Of a DNA stretch of 64,000 nt, positions 35,211 through 43,685 are shown in pieces; positions within the stretch are counted from its first letter, which is position 1; every line of letters begins with the position of its first letter. A program made the translations under genes and the position numbers. Under the pieces are notes generated by a model. The model was not told the origin of the DNA. It saw only the letters and a program-made list of their open reading frames with translations, and made no database searches. This DNA is from Betaproteobacteria bacterium. GTDB lineage: Bacteria; Pseudomonadota; Gammaproteobacteria; Burkholderiales; Casimicrobiaceae. The stretch spans positions 1 through 64,000 of the forward strand of contig JAPUER010000022.1 of assembly GCA_027492485.1 (NCBI GenBank), read 5' to 3'.

Positions 35211-36164
35211 ATGGCAAAGCTCTTCTGGTTGCAACCGGACAACACGATCGTCGAGTTCCCGCTCAAGGCGGAACAGAATTTGATCGGGCGCAGCAGCCGC
35301 TGCGATGTACGCATCAAACACCCCGGCATCAGTGCCGAACACGCCTTGATACGGGTGTTGTCCGGGGCCGCAACCGTTGAAGACCTGAACAGCACCAACG
35401 GCACGCGGGTGAACGGTCGCCGCATCGAAAGCCACACGTTGCGCCACGGCGACCAGATCGGCGTCGGCCGCGAACGCCTCATGTACTTCGCCGAACTGGA
35501 CGAGGCGTCGCGATTCGCGCAACCGGAGTCGATTGAACCATTCGCACAACCAGCGCCGGGCGGCGAAACGGTCAACACCGGGGCACCGTCCGCAGTATCG
35601 GGCGTCGAAGGTGAAACGGCCTTACCGTCGCGGACACCGGCGACACGACCGGCTGCGCTAAACGTCGCGCTCGAGCTGCCGCCGCCCACTACCGGCGCGG
35701 CCGGTGTGCCGACAGTGAAGGCGGGGCGCAAAGCGGCGAATCCGGCCATACGCGGCGGTGGCATGCCCGAGCTGGATCCCGCCTTGCTCGCCTCGCTGCC
35801 GCGCGGCACGACCCTGACGTCGCCGCCGGCCGTGCCGCGCGCGGCGACGGTGCCGCGCGTGCATGCACTGACAGCCAGCATCGCCGTGTTGTCCGGGCCC
35901 GCTGTCGGCAAACGTTATCCGCTGGACCAAGCGTCCGTCACACTCGGCAAGGAAGGCAAGCAGGTGATCGAGCTTGTTCGCGGCAGCCCGACGCGCTGGC
36001 AGCTTCGGCAGCGCGAAGGCGTCACGCCGGCCTATGTCAATGGCGACGCGCTCGCCGGCGCTCGCGATCTCGTGGCCGGTGATGTCATCGAACTGGTCGG
36101 CGTCCGCCTGCGCTTCGAGATTGCGCTGGCGGATGAGCCCGAGGCCGACCCGCTGACCAGTTAG
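35211..36164 (+). CDS. FHA-domain protein
   Basis: A 317-residue protein. The N-terminal FHA domain (about 15-95) has the phosphothreonine-binding signature: IGRSSRCDVRI, HPGISAEHALI and DLNSTNGTRVNGRRI. A low-complexity Pro/Ala linker (about 105-215) leads to a second FHA-like beta domain (about 220-310: VLSGPAVGKRYPLDQASVTLG). It is cotranscribed with the PP2C phosphatase, so it probably recognises or recruits phosphorylated targets of the missing kinase. A terminator follows. Confidence 0.85.
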   Translation: MAKLFWLQPDNTIVEFPLKAEQNLIGRSSRCDVRIKHPGISAEHALIRVLSGAATVEDLNSTNGTRVNGRRIESHTLRHGDQIGVGRERLMYFAELDEASRFAQPESIEPFAQPAPGGETVNTGAPSAVSGVEGETALPSRTPATRPAALNVALELPPPTTGAAGVPTVKAGRKAANPAIRGGGMPELDPALLASLPRGTTLTSPPAVPRAATVPRVHALTASIAVLSGPAVGKRYPLDQASVTLGKEGKQVIELVRGSPTRWQLRQREGVTPAYVNGDALAGARDLVAGDVIELVGVRLRFEIALADEPEADPLTS

Positions 36165-36213
36165 CGTCGCGTTGCCCCGGGTGTCTCGGCAGGGGCCGCC
36201 GCCCGGCAAAAAA

Positions 36214-36243
36214 AGAAAAGGCCGGAATATCCCGGCCTTTTCG
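36214..36243. terminator. Bidirectional rho-independent terminator
   Basis: The stem AAAAGGCCGG / CCCGGCCTTTT with an AATAT-type loop has an A-run before and T-run after. It separates the convergent FHA gene and the small membrane-protein gene. Confidence 0.9.
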
Positions 36244-36265
36244 TTCACGGTCCGTACACCGTTAC

Positions 36266-36406
36266 TTACTTGTGTGCTTTCTCGCCGGATTGAGTGGCGG
36301 GCACTTCGTGCTTCTCACCACTCATGTCGATGTCCCCCCCGCCCTTCATCAGCAGCCAGAGTGCGAGCGCGGCGAATACCACGAATGCAACGATGTACTT
36401 CCACAT
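36266..36406 (-). CDS. Small single-pass membrane protein (46 residues)
   Basis: A short ORF starting MWKYIVAFVVFAALALWLLM encodes one membrane helix (residues 4-20). It is followed by GGGDIDMSGEKHE and a polar tail ending EKAHK. The start is 3 bp after the MFS permease stop and the stop lies just before a terminator, so it is clearly the last gene of that transcript. A role as a small accessory subunit of the permease is inferred from position only. Confidence 0.72.
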   Translation of the reverse strand: MWKYIVAFVVFAALALWLLMKGGGDIDMSGEKHEVPATQSGEKAHK

Positions 36407-36409
36407 GAT

Positions 36410-38089
36410 TTAGTCCTTTGCGTAGATGTCCACGTCCTTGGTTTCGCGAATGAACAGCATGCCGATGACAAACGTCATCGCCGCCACGATCACCGGATAC
36501 CAGAGGCCGTAGTAGATGTCGCCGGTTGCCGCAACCATCGCGAATGCGGTGGTCGGCAGCAGGCCGCCGAACCAGCCGTTACCGATGTGGTAGGGCAAGC
36601 TCATCGACGTGTAGCGGATGCGGGTCGGGAACAGTTCGACCAGCATCGCTGCGATCGGACCGTACACCATGGTCACCAGGATCACCAGGTAGACCAGGAT
36701 GGCCAGCACCATCGGTGTGTTCATCGCCTTGTCGTCGGCCTTGGTGCTCAGACCGGCGGCGGCCACGGCAGCGCCCACATCCTTCTTGAACGTGGCGATG
36801 GCGGCGGCGCTGTCCTTGTCGAACCCGTGCCCCTGTTCGTTGAGCTTGGCGGTCGGCGCCGTGATTTCCTTGTCGCCGATCTTGATCACCGCCGGCGCGC
36901 CGGCAGCCGCATTCGCATTCACATAGGGAACGAACGACTGCGCCATGGTGCGCTTGGCGATGTCGCAGGAGGTACGGAAGTCGATCTCGCGGGCGATCGG
37001 GCTGCCCTGGAATGAGCAGGTTGCCGGATCGGCGGTGATCGTGACCGTTGCCTTCGCCTGCGCCGCAGCCAGCGCCGGGTTGGCATACTTGAGCATCGCC
37101 GGGAACACGTAGAAATAGGTCAACACTGCGAGCAGGCAGCCGGCCATGATGATGATCTTGCGACCGATCTTGTCCGACAGCCAGCCGAAGAAGATGAAGC
37201 CCGGCGTGCCGATCACCAGCGAGGCGGCGATCAGCAGGTTGGCCGTCTTGCCGTCAACCTTGGCGAGGGCGGTCAGGAAGAACAGCGCGTAGAACTGGCC
37301 CGAATACCACACCACCGCCTGACCGGCTGTGAGGCCGAGCAGCGCGAGGATCACGACCTTCAGGTTTTTCCACTGGCCGAACGATTCCGACAGCGGAGCC
37401 TTGGAGACTTTGCCCTCTTCCTTCATTTTCTGGAAGGCGGGGGATTCGTTCATCGACAGGCGGATCCACACCGAGACGGCGAGCAGGAAGATCGAGACCA
37501 GGAACGGAATCCGCCAGCCCCATTCGTCGAATTCCTTGCCGGTGAATTCGCGGGTCAGCAGGATCACGATCAGCGACAGGAACAGGCCGAGCGTTGCCGT
37601 GGTCTGGATCCAGCTGGTGTAGAGACCGCGACGGCCCTGCGGCGCATGTTCGGCAACGTAGGTTGCTGCGCCACCGTATTCACCGCCGAGCGCAAGGCCC
37701 TGCAGCATGCGCAATACGATCAGGATGATCGGCGCGGCGACGCCGATCGAGTTGTAGTTCGGCAAACAGCCCACGATGAAGGTGGCCGAACCCATGATGA
37801 GAATAGTCACCAGGAAGGTGTATTTGCGACCGATCATGTCGCCGAGGCGACCGAATACCAGCGCGCCGAACGGGCGCACCAGGAAGCCGGCGGCAAAAGC
37901 GAGCAGCGCGAAGATGTATGCCGACGTCGGGTCGAGACCGGCAAAGAATTGCTTCGCGATAACAGCTGCGAGGGAGCCGTAGAGATAAAAGTCGTACCAC
38001 TCGAACACGGTGCCGAGCGACGACGCAAAGATGACCTTCTTCTCCTCGGCGGTCATCGGACGCGTTGCGCCCGCAGTTGCAGTTGCCAT
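36410..38089 (-). CDS. MFS transporter, metabolite:H+ symporter (MHS) family
   Basis: A 559-residue permease. The MHS signatures are FEWYDFYLYGSLAAVIA, RPFGALVFGRLGDMIGRKY (loop 2-3) and MLQGLALGGEYGGAATYVAEH. There are 12 predicted membrane helices. Residues 335-458, between helices 8 and 9, form an unusually long external loop with Cys358 and Cys375. The start at 38089 matches the family; an upstream open frame overlaps the kinase gene in antiphase and is spurious. Substrates of MHS members are mostly organic acids. It is cotranscribed with the 46-residue membrane protein. Confidence 0.9.
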   Translation of the reverse strand: MATATAGATRPMTAEEKKVIFASSLGTVFEWYDFYLYGSLAAVIAKQFFAGLDPTSAYIFALLAFAAGFLVRPFGALVFGRLGDMIGRKYTFLVTILIMGSATFIVGCLPNYNSIGVAAPIILIVLRMLQGLALGGEYGGAATYVAEHAPQGRRGLYTSWIQTTATLGLFLSLIVILLTREFTGKEFDEWGWRIPFLVSIFLLAVSVWIRLSMNESPAFQKMKEEGKVSKAPLSESFGQWKNLKVVILALLGLTAGQAVVWYSGQFYALFFLTALAKVDGKTANLLIAASLVIGTPGFIFFGWLSDKIGRKIIIMAGCLLAVLTYFYVFPAMLKYANPALAAAQAKATVTITADPATCSFQGSPIAREIDFRTSCDIAKRTMAQSFVPYVNANAAAGAPAVIKIGDKEITAPTAKLNEQGHGFDKDSAAAIATFKKDVGAAVAAAGLSTKADDKAMNTPMVLAILVYLVILVTMVYGPIAAMLVELFPTRIRYTSMSLPYHIGNGWFGGLLPTTAFAMVAATGDIYYGLWYPVIVAAMTFVIGMLFIRETKDVDIYAKD

Positions 38090-38187
38090 AAAAAATCCCC
38101 TTCGGTGAATAACGCACGCTCGAACCTGGCGTGGCGATAGCGGAGTGAAAGTTAGAGAGCGGGGCTTACGGCGCTCTGACAGCCGCC

Positions 38188-39594
38188 TTACGCGAAACTG
38201 ACAACGAATCGCGCGCCGTTCATGGCGGAAGTTTCGACGCGCACGCTGCCGCCATGCGCTTGCGCGACCTCGCGAACGATGGCGAGACCGAGGCCGGTGC
38301 CGGGGATTGGCGCGCCCGACTCGGTGTCGAGTTGCGCGACCCTGGCGAACGGCGCGAACACCCGTTCGCGATCGGCCTCGGCGATGCCCGGCCCGGAGTC
38401 GTCGACGACGATGCGCGACGGCTCGGCGCGCACGGCAAGCACCACGGTGCCGCCGCGCGGCGCGTATTTGAAGGCGTTGTCGACCAGATTGCGCACCAGT
38501 TCGCCGATCAGCGTGGCGTCGCCCATGATCGCGACCTGCGTCGCCGACGGTTCGAACGCGAAATCGATTTCGCGTTCGATGGCCTGCGGCAACACGTCGT
38601 GCGCGACGCCTTCGCACAGCGCATTCAGCACCACCGGCTGCCGGGCACCGGTGGTGCCGGCGCTTTCGGCGCGGGCCAGCGCCAGCAACTGATTGGCCAG
38701 CCGGCTGGCGCGGCGCCCGGTCGCCACCAGTCGCTGTACGGCGTTGTCGCGCTCGCTGCCTTCGGGCAAGCGCTGCACCAGTTCGCTTTGTGTGCGCAGC
38801 GCTGCCAGCGGCGTGCGCAACTGGTGCGCGGCGTTGGCGATGAACCGCTTCTGCGCGGCCAGCGAGGCCTGCAGGCGCTCGATCAGCGCGTTCATCGAGG
38901 CGATCAGCGGTGCGATTTCGTGCGGGGCCAGTTGCTCGGGCAGCGGCGTCCAATCGTCGGCGGAACGCGCGTCGAGGTGTTGCTGCAATTCCTTCATCGG
39001 GCGCGCGACATAGGTAAGCCCGTACCAGAGCAGGTAGAACGCCACCAACAGCACAGCCGTCTGCGCCAGCGCCTCGTGCAGCATGCCGGTCCTGAGCAAT
39101 GCCGCCTGGCGTTCGCGCGATTGCGCCACGGCCAGCGTGAAATCGCGGGCGCCCGCCGTGAAGCGCAGTCGCACCACGCGCATCACGGCGTCGTCCATCA
39201 CCGTGTTGAAGCCCTGTACGTGGCGGAATTCGCGCGGAACAACCGGCGCCGCTTCCGGGCTGTCGGCGTCGGCCGTCGCGCGCAAAAACGGCTGCAGGGA
39301 ATCGTCACCCGCCACCGGCACGCCGCCGGCGTCGACGATCAGGTAAAGCACCGGGAACTCCGGCACCAGATTCATCCACTGCTTGGTCGCCTCCGACGGG
39401 ATCGGCAGATCGGGGCGCGTCGTCGCCCGCTGCTCCCACTCCGACATCAGCATCGCCGAGACTGCGCTCAGGCCATCGTCGAGCGCGGTGTCGACGGTGG
39501 TACGGGCGCTCATGAACGAGATGCCCAGGCTGACCAGCCAGATCGAAAGCAGCGGCGCCAGCAGCCATTCCAGCAGCCGCGCGGCAAGACTCAT
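38188..39594 (-). CDS. Sensor histidine kinase, TctE/QseC-like
   Basis: A 468-residue membrane kinase. Helices at about 10-29 and 175-197 flank a periplasmic sensor of about 145 residues. HAMP linker, then H-box with His257 (FIANAAHQLRTPLAAL), N-box NLVDNAFKYAPRGG, G1 DDSGPGI and G2 GTGLGLAIVREVA. The response regulator gene overlaps it by ATGA. Similarity to TctE and the nearby divergent Bug gene suggest it senses a carboxylate. The MFS gene lies 98 bp downstream. Confidence 0.92.
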   Translation of the reverse strand: MSLAARLLEWLLAPLLSIWLVSLGISFMSARTTVDTALDDGLSAVSAMLMSEWEQRATTRPDLPIPSEATKQWMNLVPEFPVLYLIVDAGGVPVAGDDSLQPFLRATADADSPEAAPVVPREFRHVQGFNTVMDDAVMRVVRLRFTAGARDFTLAVAQSRERQAALLRTGMLHEALAQTAVLLVAFYLLWYGLTYVARPMKELQQHLDARSADDWTPLPEQLAPHEIAPLIASMNALIERLQASLAAQKRFIANAAHQLRTPLAALRTQSELVQRLPEGSERDNAVQRLVATGRRASRLANQLLALARAESAGTTGARQPVVLNALCEGVAHDVLPQAIEREIDFAFEPSATQVAIMGDATLIGELVRNLVDNAFKYAPRGGTVVLAVRAEPSRIVVDDSGPGIAEADRERVFAPFARVAQLDTESGAPIPGTGLGLAIVREVAQAHGGSVRVETSAMNGARFVVSFA

Positions 39595-40334
39595 TGCGTG
39601 CGGGCTGCGGCGCGCGACGCCTCGTCGTGTCCGTTAATGGCCTTGTCGCTGCCGTTGAGGGCGGGCTTGTCGATGCAGTAGCCAAGACCGCGGAAGGTGC
39701 GCACCTGGATGCCGGCCGGCTCCAGCTTCTTGCGCAGGCGGTGCACGTACACCTCGATGGCGTTCAGCGAAATATCGCTGTCCCAGGCGCAGAGGCCTTC
39801 CATCAGTTGTTCCTTGGTCACCGCGCGACCGGCGCGCAGCAGCAGCACTTCGAGAATGCCTGCCTCGCGCACCGAGAGTTCCAGCGGTGTGCCGTCGGAC
39901 GAGGCCTGCCGGGAGGCGATGTCGAAGGTCAGGCGGCCATGTGCCAGCAGATTGCTGGTGGCGGCGTTGCGGCGACGGATCAGCGCGCGCACCCGGGCAT
40001 GCAATTCGTCGAGCGCGAAGGGCTTCACCAGATAGTCGTCGGCGCCGGCGTCCAGCCCCTCGACGCGATCGGTGACGGAGTCCATCGCCGTGGTGATCAG
40101 CACCGGCACCGATTTCTGCGCTTCGCCGCGCGAGCGCAACTGGCGCAGCACCTGCAACCCGGACATCTTGGGCAGCCCGAGATCGAGAATCACCAGATCG
40201 TATTGCGCCGTGCTCAGTGCCGTCGACGCCGAGGGGCCGTCGGTCACCCAGTCCACCGCGTAATGCTCGCGTTTCAGGCTCGCGCAGACGCCACTGCCCA
40301 GCTCGGCGTCATCCTCCACCAGCAGAATTCGCAC
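39591..40334 (-). CDS. OmpR-family response regulator, TctD-like
   Basis: A 247-residue regulator: receiver domain with Asp51 (LVILDLGLPKMSG) and Lys in LVKPF, and a C-terminal winged helix (about 125-225, NAIEVYVHRLRKKLEP, RTFRGLGYCID). The start is GTG 40334 with GGAGG eight bases upstream; the frame extends upstream into the repeat and is not used. It is divergent from the Bug gene at 40599, with repeat copy 5 between them. Confidence 0.93.
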   Translation of the reverse strand: MRILLVEDDAELGSGVCASLKREHYAVDWVTDGPSASTALSTAQYDLVILDLGLPKMSGLQVLRQLRSRGEAQKSVPVLITTAMDSVTDRVEGLDAGADDYLVKPFALDELHARVRALIRRRNAATSNLLAHGRLTFDIASRQASSDGTPLELSVREAGILEVLLLRAGRAVTKEQLMEGLCAWDSDISLNAIEVYVHRLRKKLEPAGIQVRTFRGLGYCIDKPALNGSDKAINGHDEASRAAARTQ

Positions 40335-40379
40335 GATGTTTCCTCCTGCCGCAAGTGTAGTGTTTTGGCACAACGGACG

Positions 40380-40513
40380 TATCAGCTTTATGTCGAATGC
40401 GCCATTTGGCAAGGGTGTGGCCGATCATTTGTCAACAAGTCGACTTTCGATGTTTTCTCTTCATGCGCCCAATGGATACGGCGCTTGCAGCGATGAATTT
40501 CACAAAGCTGATA
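40380..40513. repeat. GTCGAC-centred palindromic repeat, copy 5
   Basis: GTCGAC is at 40439-40444. Both ends are the longest and best preserved: TATCAGCTTTA and its mirror AAAGCTGATA. Right-half arm GCGCCCAATGGATACGGCGC. The centre is off the midpoint by 5 bp, so the right half has a small insertion. It lies between divergent TctD-like and Bug genes. Confidence 0.87.
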
Positions 40514-40598
40514 ACGTCGGTGTCCGCAACAAAATTGCGAACCGACCGGTCGTTGGCCGCGACAACACGGTGCTATCGTTGCCGTACTGGAGGAAATC

Positions 40599-41609
40599 AT
40601 GCTGTTGTCACGTCCATCATCCTGCCGTCCACATACGGCGTTGCGTGGTCTGCTGCGCATCTGCGTTGCCGGCGCCGCGCTTGCCTTGCCCGCACTGGTA
40701 GCGGCGCAGCCGTTCCCGTCGAAACCGGTGAAACTGGTGGTGCCCTACCCCGCCGGCGGCTTCCCGGACACCGTGGCGCGGGTGCTGGCCAAGGCGTTGA
40801 CCGAAAAGTGGAACCAGCAGGTCATCATCGACAACCGCCCCGGCGGCAACGGCGCCGTCGCCGCGCAAACCATCAAGTCGGCGGGCGCCGACGGCTACAC
40901 GCTGCTGGTCACCGACGGGTCGATGTTCACCATCAACCCTGCGCTCTACAGCAAGCTCGAATACGACCACAAAAAGGATTTCGTGCCGGTCTCCGCGCTC
41001 GGCAAGGCGCCGCTGTTCGTCACCGTGCACCCGAGCGTGCCGGCGAACACGCTCGCCGAGTTCATCGCCTACGTCAAGGCCAACCCCGGCAAGGTGAACT
41101 ACGGCACCTCCGGCATCGGCAGCACCCACCATCTGACCGGCGAATCGTTCTCCGCAGCACTAGGCCTGAACATGGTGCACGTGCCGTTCAAGGGCATGGG
41201 CCAGGCCACACCGGCGCTGGTCGGCGGCCAGGTGCAGATGATCTTCTCGGCGCTGCCGGCGATCGCCGGTTTCGTCAAGGATAACCGCGTCAAGCTGCTG
41301 GCGCAGAACTCCAGCAAGCGTTTCTCGCAGGCGCCGACCATCCCGACCATCGCCGAGGTCGCCATCCCCGGTTTCGACTTCGCGCCCACCACCATCGTGA
41401 TGGCGCCGGCGGGCACGCCGCCCGCCGTGCTCAAGCAGTTGTCGACCGACGTCGCGGCCGCCATCCGCACGCCCGCCGTCGCCGAAACGCTGCTCAACTC
41501 CGGCGTCGAAGTGATCGGCAGCAGCAGCGACGAGCTGGCCCGCGTGCTCGCCGAGGAAGCCGAACGCTTCGCCAAGATCATCAAGAGCATCAACATCAAG
41601 GCGGACTGA
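40599..41609 (+). CDS. Bug (TctC-type) extracytoplasmic solute-binding protein
   Basis: A 336-residue periplasmic binding protein. Signal peptide 1-37 (cleavage near VAA-QPFPS), then VKLVVPYPAGGFPDTVARVL, IDNRPGGNGAVAAQTIKSA and MVHVPFKGMGQATPALVGGQ. GGAGG precedes the ATG. A CGACCGGTCG palindrome at 40543-40552 could be a regulator site. It is followed by the class II aldolase gene 7 bp on, and is divergent from a TctD/TctE-like pair, the usual control of such proteins. The ligand is unknown. Confidence 0.92.
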   Translation: MLLSRPSSCRPHTALRGLLRICVAGAALALPALVAAQPFPSKPVKLVVPYPAGGFPDTVARVLAKALTEKWNQQVIIDNRPGGNGAVAAQTIKSAGADGYTLLVTDGSMFTINPALYSKLEYDHKKDFVPVSALGKAPLFVTVHPSVPANTLAEFIAYVKANPGKVNYGTSGIGSTHHLTGESFSAALGLNMVHVPFKGMGQATPALVGGQVQMIFSALPAIAGFVKDNRVKLLAQNSSKRFSQAPTIPTIAEVAIPGFDFAPTTIVMAPAGTPPAVLKQLSTDVAAAIRTPAVAETLLNSGVEVIGSSSDELARVLAEEAERFAKIIKSINIKAD

Positions 41610-41616
41610 GCACGCC

Positions 41617-42357
41617 GTGACGAGTGCATCGCCAGCGCTGGTCGACGATCTGGTCAGCGCCAATCACATCCTGTTCGTCGAAGGCGTGGTCGATGGCTTC
41701 GGCCACGTCAGCGTCCGCCACGACGGCCGCGACGACCGCTTCCTGCTTGCCTGCGGCGTGGCGCCGGCCACCGTCACGGCGGACGACATCGTCGAAGTCG
41801 ACTACGACGGAACCGTGCACGACATCGCCGGCCGCCGCAGCTACCTCGAACGCTTCATCCACAGCGAAATCTACAAGGCGCGGCCGGACGTGGTGGCCGT
41901 CGTGCACAGCCATTCGCCGGCGATCATTCCGTTCGGCGTCACCCGCGCCACGCTGCGGCCGGTGTGCCACATGAGCGGTTTTCTCGGCTTTTCGACGCCG
42001 GTGTTCGAGATTCGCGACAGCGCCGGCGAAAACAACGACATGCTGGTCAAGAACGCGGCGCTCGGCCGTGCGCTGGCGGCGTCGCTCGGCGGCAACCTGT
42101 TCGCGCTGATGCGCGGACACGGCTCGGTCACCGTCGCGCATTCGCTGACGCTGGCGGTGGCGCGCGCCATCTGGGCCGAAATGAATGCCAAATTGCAAAC
42201 CGAGGCGATGCGAATTGCCGGTGGCGACGATGGCGTCAATTACCTGACGCCGGGCGAAGCCGCCGGCTCGATGACGATCAACGAAACCGTGGTCGACCGG
42301 CCGTGGGATTTCTGGAAAGCCCGCGCCCGGGTGGCGCTGGCCGGGCTTAGTCGCTAG
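41617..42357 (+). CDS. Class II aldolase/adducin-family protein
   Basis: A 246-residue protein with the FucA/RhaD fold. The zinc-binding histidines are in VVHSHSPAII (about 94-96) and in LMRGHGSVTV (about 168). The phosphate or carboxylate loop FGHVSVRH is near 29-35. Start GTG 41617, 7 bp after the Bug gene. Members cleave sugar phosphates or decarboxylate; here the context suggests a sugar-acid. Repeat copy 6 starts 12 bp after its stop. Confidence 0.88.
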   Translation: MTSASPALVDDLVSANHILFVEGVVDGFGHVSVRHDGRDDRFLLACGVAPATVTADDIVEVDYDGTVHDIAGRRSYLERFIHSEIYKARPDVVAVVHSHSPAIIPFGVTRATLRPVCHMSGFLGFSTPVFEIRDSAGENNDMLVKNAALGRALAASLGGNLFALMRGHGSVTVAHSLTLAVARAIWAEMNAKLQTEAMRIAGGDDGVNYLTPGEAAGSMTINETVVDRPWDFWKARARVALAGLSR

Positions 42358-42368
42358 TCCAGCCAGGG

Positions 42369-42492
42369 TATCAACTTTTTCCCCGTAAACGGCATTGGCG
42401 CTGGACTCAGGGTTCGGAAATGGTAAAAGTCGACTTTTGCTGATTTTCCGCTTTCAACCCCGATCGAATGCGCGTTTCATGCTAAAGCTGAT
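42369..42492. repeat. GTCGAC-centred palindromic repeat, copy 6
   Basis: GTCGAC is at 42429-42434 within the fully symmetric 14-mer AAAAGTCGACTTTT. Ends are TATCAACTTTTT and AAAGCTGATT. It lies between convergent genes, and its right 16 bp include the stop and last codons of tcdA. Confidence 0.88.
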
Positions 42493-43268
42493 TCGCCGCA
42501 ATGGCTGATCTCATCCAGCGCACACCCCGCCGCCAGCAGGCCCATGCTCGCGGTCATGTGCATCGCCGAGCCGTAGCCGGCGCAGGCGAGCCCGGCGCCG
42601 CCGTCCGCCGGCGCCGATGCCTGCGGCTCGGTGCTGTAGATCGCGGTGATGCGAAACTTTTTGTCGCCGCGCGGGAAGGCGTAGTCGCGCCGCAAGGTCG
42701 CGCGCAACTTCGACAGCAGCGCGTCGTGCGCCGTCAGCGCCAGATCGCCGGTGGTCAGGCGCGAGGCATCGGTCTTGCCGCCGGCGCCACCGCAGACGTA
42801 CACCGGCAATCGGTGTGTCACGCAATGCGCCACCAGCGCGGCCTTGGCGCGCACCTGATCGATGGCGTCGATGACGAAGCTGGCAGCGACCGGGATCAGT
42901 GCGGCCAGGTTGTCCGGCGTCACGAAATCGTCGACGACGTCGACCTGACAATCCGGCGCGAAGCTGGCAATGCGTTCGCGCATCGCATCCACCTTGTTGC
43001 GCCCGAGATTGGCCAGCGTGGCGTGTGCCTGCCGGTTGAGGTTCGATTCCGCCACCACGTCGAGGTCGATCAGCGTCAGCCGCCCGACGCCGGAGCGCGC
43101 CAGCGCTTCCGCCGCCCACGAGCCGACGCCGCCGATGCCGACCACCACGCCGTGCGCCGCGCGGATGCGGGCGAAACCGGCCGCGCCATAGAGCCGCGCC
43201 ACGCCACCCAGGCGCCGCGCGGCGTCGTCATCGAGGTCGGCGCCGCATGCGCTGGCAGGGGTCGTCAT
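42477..43268 (-). CDS. tcdA: tRNA threonylcarbamoyladenosine dehydratase (cyclises t6A)
   Basis: A 263-residue E1-like enzyme that makes cyclic t6A on ANN-decoding tRNAs. The nucleotide-binding motif VVVGIGGVGSWAAEALARSG is at about 41-60, LIDLDVVAESNLNRQAHA follows, and the later CVTHRLPVYVCGGAGGKTDA is typical. The last residues ESALA and the TGA stop are encoded by the end of repeat copy 6, so the native C-terminus may have been replaced. It lies downstream of the DUF3460 gene. Confidence 0.9.
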   Translation of the reverse strand: MTTPASACGADLDDDAARRLGGVARLYGAAGFARIRAAHGVVVGIGGVGSWAAEALARSGVGRLTLIDLDVVAESNLNRQAHATLANLGRNKVDAMRERIASFAPDCQVDVVDDFVTPDNLAALIPVAASFVIDAIDQVRAKAALVAHCVTHRLPVYVCGGAGGKTDASRLTTGDLALTAHDALLSKLRATLRRDYAFPRGDKKFRITAIYSTEPQASAPADGGAGLACAGYGSAMHMTASMGLLAAGCALDEISHCGESALA

Positions 43269-43334
43269 GGTGTCGCCGCGAGGCGCCGGTCAGGCCAGGC
43301 GCCGCCGCTTGCCGGCGCACGCCGCTGCGCTGCG

Positions 43335-43523
43335 TTACTTCGTTGCGTAGGGATAGGGCTTTTGGGCGACGCGTGCGGCGTCCTGCTCGGCGCGTTCCTT
43401 CACGTCCAGCGGCTGCTTGTCCCACCAGATGGCGCGCCCCCTGCGCTGATCGGCGTCGAGGTGCGGCTTGGCGGCCTTGAGCTCGGTGATGAACTGGGTG
43501 AATTCGGAAACGTAGCCGGCCAT
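43335..43523 (-). CDS. DUF3460 protein
   Basis: A 62-residue protein matching the betaproteobacterial DUF3460 pattern: YVSEFTQFITELKAAKPHL, then a basic-acidic stretch RRGRAIWWDKQPLD and a terminal VAQKPYPYATK. ATG 43523 is used; an upstream ATG (43571) adds 16 residues. It probably shares a transcript with tcdA. Function unknown. Confidence 0.8.
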   Translation of the reverse strand: MAGYVSEFTQFITELKAAKPHLDADQRRGRAIWWDKQPLDVKERAEQDAARVAQKPYPYATK

Positions 43524-43604
43524 GATGGATGCCTTGGGGGCGCACGCAATGCGCCCGGAAATGTCGGTCAATCGGTCATTTTAGGGAAACGTTGAACAAG
43601 CCCC

Positions 43605-43683
43605 CGTTCACCCTGAACGAAGTGAAGGGTTTGACAACTGAGTGAGGGTTGCAGACCCTTCGCCTTTGGCTCAGGGCGAACGG
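43605..43683. repeat. CGTTCGCCCTGAG inverted repeat, copy 1
   Basis: Arms CGTTCACCCTGAACGAAG... and ...GGCTCAGGGCGAACGG enclose AAGGGTTTG / GACCCTTCG inner arms, giving a long hairpin. This is the first of four copies in the window. It ends 2 bp from the stop of the THUMP methyltransferase gene. Confidence 0.88.
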
Positions 43684-43685
43684 CT

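Noticed and set aside
36410-38953. Extension of the MFS frame to 847 codons
   Set aside because: The added 288 codons lie in the antiphase of the histidine kinase gene and have no homology; the family start is at 38089.
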